From an uncultured Clostridia bacterium (lineage in GTDB: Bacteria; Bacillota; Clostridia; Lachnospirales; Lachnospiraceae), in contig CAMZAI010000082.1 in NCBI GenBank assembly GCA_947304065.1, positions 1-11,580 of the forward strand: a DNA stretch of 11,580 nucleotides, in the 5' to 3' direction. The translations under genes were made by a program, and so were the position numbers. The notes under the pieces were generated by a model that made no database searches, was not told where the DNA came from, and was given only the letters and a program-made list of their open reading frames with translations. Every line of letters begins with the position of its first letter. The stretch's first letter is position 1. Positions 6,298 through 11,580 of the stretch are shown here, piece after piece.

Positions 6298-7062
6298 GTG
6301 TCGATCACTCTTCAGCAGCTGGAATTCTTCCTGATGATCGTGGTAAGGATGGCCGGCTTTATATACACCGCCCCGTTCTTCGGGCTTCGAAACGTCCCGC
6401 TGAGAGTAAAGACAGGACTTACGATCGCGCTGGCGGTGGTCATGTTCTACGTACTGCCGTACGAGCCGCTCGAGTATGCGGGAGTCATCGGTTTTGCGCT
6501 GCTCATCGTTGAAGAAACGTTATGCGGCCTGATACTCGGTTTCGTTGCGAATATCTGTTATCAGATACTTGCTTTTTCGGGCCAGATCCTTGATATGGAG
6601 ATAGGTTTCTCCATGGTAAACGAGATGGACCCGGTCACCAGCGCGCAGGTTACCGTCAGCGGAAATATGTATTCCTACGCGGTAATGCTCATGATGATGA
6701 TCACGTACATGCATCATTATCTGCTCGATGCGCTGATAGACACATACACACTAGTGCCGATCGGAAAGGCCGCGATCAATCCGATGATCTATTCGGTGGT
6801 CGTAGAGCTGATCGGACAGTATTTTGTACTGGGCTTCAGGATAGTCCTTCCGGTATTCGCGGCGATGCTGATCGTGAATTCCGTGCTCGCGATACTTGCC
6901 CGTGTCGCGCCGCAGCTCAGTATGTTCGTTATCGGTATCCAGCTGAAGGTTTTTGTCGGGCTTGCGGTCATGGTCGTCATGATCAAGATGATACCCGGTA
7001 TCGCTTCGCTGATATTTGACAAGATGTTGGAGGTTATGCGTGAGGCTGTCGCTTACTTTTGA
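6298..7062 (+). CDS. fliR: Flagellar export gate protein FliR
   Basis: FliR is the single subunit that closes the helical FliP/FliQ export gate. The 254-residue product is highly hydrophobic with about six membrane segments. Family signatures are the N-terminal RMAGFIYTAPFFG with RNVPLRVKTGLT (17-42), GQILDMEIGFSMVNEMDP (95-112) and ARVAPQLSMFVIGIQLKV (201-218). The start is GTG at 6298, fixed by a full AAGGAGG at 6284-6290, 7 nt upstream and overlapping the fliQ stop. The 3' end contains a second strong ribosome-like GGAGG (7029-7033) that may serve flhB. The length is close to family norm. Confidence 0.96.
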   Translation: MSITLQQLEFFLMIVVRMAGFIYTAPFFGLRNVPLRVKTGLTIALAVVMFYVLPYEPLEYAGVIGFALLIVEETLCGLILGFVANICYQILAFSGQILDMEIGFSMVNEMDPVTSAQVTVSGNMYSYAVMLMMMITYMHHYLLDALIDTYTLVPIGKAAINPMIYSVVVELIGQYFVLGFRIVLPVFAAMLIVNSVLAILARVAPQLSMFVIGIQLKVFVGLAVMVVMIKMIPGIASLIFDKMLEVMREAVAYF

Positions 7063-7078
7063 TCCGTGTGAAGACAGA

Positions 7079-7121
7079 TACCCGGGCCTTAAGGCACGGG
7101 ATATTGTCATGGATCCGGGTA
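7079..7121 (+). promoter_or_regulatory. Self-complementary leader at the flhB start
   Basis: Two overlapping structures are possible. CCCG (7081-7084) pairs with CGGG (7097-7100) around the perfect palindrome GCCTTAAGGC (7086-7095), giving a compact hairpin. Alternatively TACCCGG (7079-7085) pairs with CCGGGTA (7115-7121), enclosing that palindrome and the ATG at 7109. The region lies between the fliR stop and the conserved start of FlhB and may tune flhB translation, but it may equally be coding if the GTG at 7040 is used. Confidence 0.35.
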
Positions 7122-8227
7122 AGAGACTGAAAATGAACCTGCAGTTCTTCGCAGAAGAGGGCGAGGGCGGCGAGAAGACCGAAGAAGCCACCCCGAAAAA
7201 GCTCGACGACGCCCGCAAGGAAGGCCAGGTGGCGAGAAGCCATGAGCTGGTCACCGCATTTTCGCTGATCGCGCTGTTCGGTTCGCTGAAGATCTTCATG
7301 AACTATCTCGTGACGCATTTTGTCGACTGTTTTTCACTGATATACAATTCGATAGAGGTTTATTCCGAAGGCGTCTTCGAGAGGAATTTCGGAGCGATGT
7401 ACCTGAACGAGTCGCTCAAAAGGGTCCTGATCATAGCGTTTCCCATGCTCGCAGCGGCCTTTGTGATCGGTTTTGCGGTGAATGTGTTCCAGGTACAGTG
7501 GAAGCCCACCACAAAGCCGTTGGAGCCCAAATTCAGCAAGCTCGACCCGATCAAGGGCTTCAAGCGAATGTTTTCACTGGACAAGCTTGTGGAGCTGCTG
7601 AAGGCCCTTATAAAGATCGCTGTCGTCGGATATCTCGCGTATTCGACGTTCAAGGATCAGGTCGGCATAGTAAGCCTTGTGTACGGACTGGATATCTTCC
7701 CGGCCGTAATGCTTATCGGCAATATCGTTATCAACTTCGGCCTTAAGGTAAGCGTTGTATTCCTTGTGGTCGGCGTGGCGGACTACATCTACCAGAAGTT
7801 CAAGTTCGCCAAGGACATGAGGATGACGAAGCAGGAGATCAAGGACGAGTACAAACAGACAGAAGGCGACCCGAAGATCAAGGGACAGATCAGGCAGAAG
7901 ATGAGAGAGGCCTCGCAGCGAAGGATGATGCAGAAGCTGCCCGAGGCGGACGTGGTAATCACGAACCCCACGCATCTGGCCTGCGCCATCAAATATGACC
8001 GCGAAACGGCCGAGGCTCCGGTGCTGATCGCGAAGGGCGCCGATTATCTGGCGCAGAAGATAAAGGAAAAAGCGAGGGAAAACTTCATTCCCATCGTTGA
8101 GAATAAACCGCTCGCGCGTATGCTCTATCATAACGTCGAGCTGGATGAGGAAATACCCCAGGAGCTCTACCAGATGACGGCGGAGGTACTGGCTTACGTT
8201 TACTCGATCAACGGCAAGGCAGGATAA
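7109..8227 (+). CDS. flhB: Flagellar export switch protein FlhB
   Basis: FlhB controls the change of export substrate from hook to filament by self-cleavage. From the ATG at 7109 the product is 372 residues: the conserved N-terminal LQFFAEEG and GEKTEEATPKKLDDARKEGQVA (11-43), four membrane segments to about residue 225, a basic linker (KDMRMTKQEIKDEYK), and the cytoplasmic domain with the autocleavage motif NPTH (Asn286-Pro287, codons from 7964) and the conserved IPIVENKPLARMLY. The start is uncertain. ATG 7133 gives MNLQFFAEE, like many homologs, with weak TAAGAG upstream; ATG 7109 has no clear ribosome site; GTG 7040 has a strong GGAGG (7029-7033) at 6 nt but adds 23 atypical residues and overlaps fliR by 23 nt. 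The gene call is firm regardless. Confidence 0.95.
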   Translation: MDPGKRLKMNLQFFAEEGEGGEKTEEATPKKLDDARKEGQVARSHELVTAFSLIALFGSLKIFMNYLVTHFVDCFSLIYNSIEVYSEGVFERNFGAMYLNESLKRVLIIAFPMLAAAFVIGFAVNVFQVQWKPTTKPLEPKFSKLDPIKGFKRMFSLDKLVELLKALIKIAVVGYLAYSTFKDQVGIVSLVYGLDIFPAVMLIGNIVINFGLKVSVVFLVVGVADYIYQKFKFAKDMRMTKQEIKDEYKQTEGDPKIKGQIRQKMREASQRRMMQKLPEADVVITNPTHLACAIKYDRETAEAPVLIAKGADYLAQKIKEKARENFIPIVENKPLARMLYHNVELDEEIPQELYQMTAEVLAYVYSINGKAG

Positions 8228-8268
8228 GCCCCGTTTGATAAAAGGCTGCAAAGAGGACACGGTGTTTT

Positions 8269-10317
8269 ATGAAGCTGAACTTTAAGACATTGTCGAATTA
8301 CATGATCGGCATATATACGCTGGCGATCATCATATTCTTCATTATACCGATACCGTCGTGGCTGCTGGACATTTTGGTCGCGTTCAATATGTCCGTGGCA
8401 ATGATAGTATTGTTTAATGCGCTGTTCTCCGCCGAAGTCCTCAACATGTCGACATTCCCGACAATATTGCTGTTTACCACGCTGTTCCGTATTTCACTGA
8501 ACGTTTCGTCGACGAGACTGATCCTCCTGAACGGCGACCCCGGAAAGGTTATCCGCCAGTTCGGTACCTTCGTAGGAGGAAACAACTTAATAGTCGGCGC
8601 GATCATATTCATTGTCATAATCCTCGTGCAGTTCCTTGTCATCAACAAGGGCTCGGAGCGTGTGTCCGAGGTTACCGCGAGATTCACGCTGGACGCGATG
8701 CCAGGTAAGCAGATGGCGATCGACGCCGATCTGAACACCGGCGCGATCACGGACCAGGAAGCAAAGACACGAAGAGAGAAGATACAGGAAGAATCGACGT
8801 TCTTCGGCTCCATGGACGGTGCCACGAAGTACGTAAAAGGAGACGCGACGGCCGGTCTGATCATCACGATGATCAACTTTGTCGGCGGTCTCATCATGGG
8901 CGTTACGGTCAACGGACTCGATGCCTCGACCGCGCTCGCCCAGTACGGCCTGCTCACCATCGGTGACGGACTTGTAAGCGCGATGCCTTCGCTCATGATC
9001 TCCATGGCGACGGGCGTACTCGTAACCAAGGTTTCAAAGGAAGCGGATGTCGGCGACCTGCTCGTTTCGCAGCTGTTCTCGATACCGAGGGTTCTCTACC
9101 TCGTAGGTATCGCGATGATCGTCCTCGGCTTTACTCCGCTGCCCTGGTATATCTTCATGCCGTTCGGCGCGATGTTCATAGCTTCCGCAAGGTCTATCGA
9201 GAAGCGTGTTAAGACTAAGTCCGTCGAGAAGGAGGTTTCCGCGGAGGAGACCGAGGCGACCGAGATCAGGCGCCCCGAGAATGTTGTTTCGCTGCTCCAG
9301 GTTGACCAGATCGAGCTCGAGTTCGGTTACGGCATCATCCCGCTCGCCGATGCGAATCAGGGCGGCGACCTGCTGGACCGTGTAGTTCTGATCAGAAGAC
9401 AGATAGCGCTCGAACTGGGCTGCGTTGTTCCCACGATCCGTCTGCGCGACAACATCCAGCTGAACCCGAACCAGTACATTATCAAGATCAAGGGCGTGCC
9501 CGTTTCCGAGGGCGAGATCCTGTTCGATCATTATATGGCCATGAACCCGGGCTATGTTGAGGAAGAGATCACGGGTATCCAGACCTTTGAGCCGAGCTTC
9601 CATCTGCCCGCGATCTGGATCACCGAGAGCCAGAGGGAGAGAGCCGAGTCTTACGGCTACACCGTCGTGGATCCTCCGTCGATCATCGCGACGCACCTCA
9701 CGGAGGTTATCAGAAGGCATCTGGACGAGCTGCTCACGCGTCAGGACGTTCAGAACCTTATCAACAATATACAGGAGCAGAACCAGACGCTGGTCAACGA
9801 GCTTGTTCCGAAGCTCTTAAGCGTCGGCGAGATCCAGAAGGTACTGCAGAATCTGCTCCGCGAAGGCGTATCGATCAGGGACCTTGTTACGATATTCGAA
9901 ACATTGGCGGATTATGCGCCTACCACGCATGATACCGACGTTCTTACGGAGTATGTGCGCCAGGCGTTGAAGAGGGCGATCTCCACGAAGTACTTCCCGA
10001 AGAACGAGAAGAACAGCGTGGTAACGCTCGATCCGAAGGTCGAGCAGGAGATCATGGCGAGCGTTAAGACCACGGAGCAGGGCTCCTATATCAGCTATGA
10101 TCCCGACAAGGCCCAGAAGCTCATGGATTCTGTGAAGACCGAGGTCGAGAAGCTCGAGAGCATGGGCCGCAACCCGATCGTCATCACTTCTCCGATCGTG
10201 AGAATGTATTTCAAGAAGATGACGAGGGATTATTTCCCGGATCTAATAGTTATTTCATACAACGAGATCGATTCCGATGTGGAATTGCAATCAGTGGGGA
10301 TGGTGACAGTTAAGTGA
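8269..10317 (+). CDS. flhA: Flagellar export gate protein FlhA
   Basis: FlhA forms the nonameric export-gate ring that couples proton flow to export and docks substrate-chaperone complexes. The 682-residue product is of normal length: an N-terminal membrane half (to about 310) with roughly eight helices and a C-terminal cytoplasmic half. The FHIPEP family hallmark is clear at 70-103 (TTLFRISLNVSSTRLILL, then GTFVGG), followed by the conserved cytoplasmic loop DAMPGKQMAIDADLNTGAIT (142-161), and SMDGATKYVKGDATAGLII (181-199). A charged linker (about 308-337) leads to the four-subdomain cytoplasmic region (YGIIPLADANQGGDLLDRV). The ATG at 8269 is preceded by AGAGGA at 8252-8257. A 41-bp gap separates it from flhB. 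The TGA stop overlaps the flhF GTG start by 4 nt (GTGA). Confidence 0.97.
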   Translation: MKLNFKTLSNYMIGIYTLAIIIFFIIPIPSWLLDILVAFNMSVAMIVLFNALFSAEVLNMSTFPTILLFTTLFRISLNVSSTRLILLNGDPGKVIRQFGTFVGGNNLIVGAIIFIVIILVQFLVINKGSERVSEVTARFTLDAMPGKQMAIDADLNTGAITDQEAKTRREKIQEESTFFGSMDGATKYVKGDATAGLIITMINFVGGLIMGVTVNGLDASTALAQYGLLTIGDGLVSAMPSLMISMATGVLVTKVSKEADVGDLLVSQLFSIPRVLYLVGIAMIVLGFTPLPWYIFMPFGAMFIASARSIEKRVKTKSVEKEVSAEETEATEIRRPENVVSLLQVDQIELEFGYGIIPLADANQGGDLLDRVVLIRRQIALELGCVVPTIRLRDNIQLNPNQYIIKIKGVPVSEGEILFDHYMAMNPGYVEEEITGIQTFEPSFHLPAIWITESQRERAESYGYTVVDPPSIIATHLTEVIRRHLDELLTRQDVQNLINNIQEQNQTLVNELVPKLLSVGEIQKVLQNLLREGVSIRDLVTIFETLADYAPTTHDTDVLTEYVRQALKRAISTKYFPKNEKNSVVTLDPKVEQEIMASVKTTEQGSYISYDPDKAQKLMDSVKTEVEKLESMGRNPIVITSPIVRMYFKKMTRDYFPDLIVISYNEIDSDVELQSVGMVTVK

Positions 10318-11528
10318 TAATCAAGACTTTTAAAGGTGAGACGGAGACCGAAGTGCTCTTAAAGGTTCGCGAAGAGCTCGGGCCCAATGCCGTGGTCAGC
10401 AGCGTTAAGGCTATCAAGGCAAAGGGTCTCGGAAGGCTGTTCAAAAAGACCACATACGAAGCCACTGCGTCCCTGGACGAGAATCCGCCCGAGGTTAATC
10501 TGCCGCGCAGAGAGAGCATGAAGAACATCTTCAAAAACAATCCCAATATCATCTTTGAAGAAGACGAGAAGCCCGCTCAGGACAACAATCCGCTTGCGGA
10601 CAGGGAAGCGCTCGAGCTTCGGATCAATAACCTTGCCACCATGATCGAGAAGAGGATCGGCGAGGGCGGCGCGGTAAAGAACGCTGCGGAACCCGCGCAG
10701 GAAGGCGCTCCGGTGACCGATACCGCAGACGACAAGAACGTTTCGTGCATCAGGCTTATCTACAATCAGCTCCTCGAGAACGAGGTTGACGAAAAATACA
10801 TTAACATGATCGTGAGCGAGATCGAGCCCACGCTGAAAAAGGATGCGCCGGTCGAGAACATTCTCTCGGCGATCTACCAGAAGATAGTCCTTAAGCTCGG
10901 TAAGACCGAGGTCCTCGACATCAACCGCGGTAAGGTGAAGTATGTATTTTTCGTGGGCCCCACGGGCGTCGGAAAAACCACCACGATCGCGAAGCTCGCT
11001 TCGAAGCTCAAGCTCGACAAGAAGCTCAACGTGGCTCTGATCACCGCCGACACCTACAGGATCGCGGCGGTCAAGCAGCTTGAAGTTTACGCGAATATCC
11101 TCAACATCCCGCTTAAGGTCATTAACAATGAAGCAGAGATGGAAGAGGCAAAGGAAGATCTTGCCGCGTTCGATATCGTTCTGATCGACACGGCAGGAAG
11201 ATCGCATAAGGACCGCAGGCAGTGCGACGACATCGAACGCCTGATAAATACGATCCCCGCGGAAGACCGTGAGGTTTTCCTTGTGCTGAGCGTTACGACG
11301 AAATACCGCGATCTCGAAGCCATTACCGAGGCTTATTCCGAGATCTCGGATTACAGGCTTATCTTTACAAAACTCGACGAGACCATGTATCTCGGCAATA
11401 TTTTCAATATCAAGCTTTTAACGGGAGCACCGCTTTCGTATGCGACATTCGGTCAGGGAGTTCCGAATGATATCAGCAGGATAGACGCTCAGACTATCGC
11501 TAAGCAGCTTTTGGGAGGTGGCGATTAA
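10314..11528 (+). CDS. flhF: Flagellar biosynthesis SRP-type GTPase FlhF
   Basis: FlhF is an SRP-family GTPase that sets where a flagellum is built, working with FlhG. The 404-residue product has the family N-terminal basic domain (MIIKTFKGETETEVLLKVREELG), a variable low-complexity linker (about 55-140), the helical N domain (about 143-200) and the G domain with all motifs present: P-loop GPTGVGKTT (215-223), DTYRIAAVKQL (246-256), DTAGRS (292-297), TKLDE (352-356) and GQGVPND (380-386). The start is GTG at 10314 within the flhA stop (GTGA overlap), with GGTGA at 10302-10306 as ribosome site, so its translation is probably coupled to flhA. The N-terminus fits homologs, which supports the GTG. 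Confidence 0.96.
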   Translation: MIIKTFKGETETEVLLKVREELGPNAVVSSVKAIKAKGLGRLFKKTTYEATASLDENPPEVNLPRRESMKNIFKNNPNIIFEEDEKPAQDNNPLADREALELRINNLATMIEKRIGEGGAVKNAAEPAQEGAPVTDTADDKNVSCIRLIYNQLLENEVDEKYINMIVSEIEPTLKKDAPVENILSAIYQKIVLKLGKTEVLDINRGKVKYVFFVGPTGVGKTTTIAKLASKLKLDKKLNVALITADTYRIAAVKQLEVYANILNIPLKVINNEAEMEEAKEDLAAFDIVLIDTAGRSHKDRRQCDDIERLINTIPAEDREVFLVLSVTTKYRDLEAITEAYSEISDYRLIFTKLDETMYLGNIFNIKLLTGAPLSYATFGQGVPNDISRIDAQTIAKQLLGGGD

Positions 11529-11580
11529 TGGATCAGGCGGATCAGTTACGCAAATTGGTAAATAAGCAGAAAAAAGTCCG
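11528..11580 (+). CDS. flhG: Flagellar number regulator FlhG (YlxH), 5' end only
   Basis: Only the first 17 codons are in the window, reading MDQADQLRKLVNKQKKV followed by Arg. The N-terminus MDQAxxLR with a basic continuation is typical of FlhG/FleN/YlxH, the MinD-like ATPase that activates FlhF GTP hydrolysis and limits flagellar number. The Walker motif lies beyond the window, so the call depends on this short match and the position directly after flhF. The ATG shares its A with the flhF stop (TAATG), with GGAGGTG at about 11514-11520 as ribosome site. Confidence 0.8.
   Translation, partial: MDQADQLRKLVNKQKKV

Noticed and set aside
8298..9029. 243-codon open frame on the - strand opposite flhA
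   Set aside because: Antisense shadow of the strongly conserved FlhA membrane half; its hydrophobic, Ser/Thr/Met-rich product is what the opposite strand of such codons yields.
10359..11207. 282-codon open frame on the - strand opposite flhF
   Set aside because: Overlaps the intact FlhF N and G domains; the product is Arg/Asp/Leu/Val-rich with no recognisable motif.
1..11580. Flagellar sigma-D (sigma-28) type promoters, and a novel defence or mobile system
   Set aside because: No TAAA with a properly spaced CCGATA element was found by eye, and every substantial + strand gene belongs to a known flagellar family with no insertion between them.

Overview
This window is the middle of a flagellar operon. 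Every recognisable gene lies on the + strand, in the order motA, motB, fliL, fliM, fliY, fliO, fliP, fliQ, fliR, flhB, flhA, flhF and the first 17 codons of flhG. Gene order, the two-domain CheC-like/SpoA protein FliY in place of a short FliN, FlhF/FlhG at the end of the export genes, strong AGGAGG-type ribosome binding sites and some TTG/GTG starts all point to a motile Gram-positive of the class Clostridia, probably Lachnospiraceae-like. The family is an inference from gene order and protein style; no marker gene fixes the species. The same general order also occurs in spirochaetes.

Layout. 30-2289: stator genes motA and motB (1-nt overlap) and the stator-associated fliL. 2290-2404: a 115-bp gap with two adjacent, sequence-related hairpins, preceded by a candidate promoter inside the end of fliL. 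2405-4567: the switch proteins FliM and FliY, 3 bp apart. 4582-5004: fliO. 5005-5122: a 118-bp gap with a hairpin, a well-spaced sigma-A-type promoter candidate overlapping it, and a leader with competing short stems. 5123-10317: the core export apparatus fliP, fliQ, fliR, flhB, flhA. 10314-11580: flhF and the start of flhG, which set flagellar number and position.

How it works together. MotA/MotB form the ion-driven stator and FliL supports it. FliM and FliY form part of the C-ring that binds phosphorylated CheY and sets rotation direction; both CheY-P phosphatase active sites of FliY are intact. FliO helps assemble FliP/FliQ/FliR, which with FlhB and FlhA make the type III export gate. FlhF and FlhG regulate where and how many flagella are built. 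Many junctions overlap by 1-4 nt or are a few bp apart, as expected for one coupled transcript; the two gaps above are the only plausible internal control points.

No undescribed system is apparent. The items worth a second look are the two structured gaps, the absence of cheY from the slot after fliY where the Bacillus operon has it, the uncertain flhB start within a self-complementary leader, and repeat-rich linkers in MotB and FliY. No RNA gene, mobile element, CRISPR array or pseudogene was seen.
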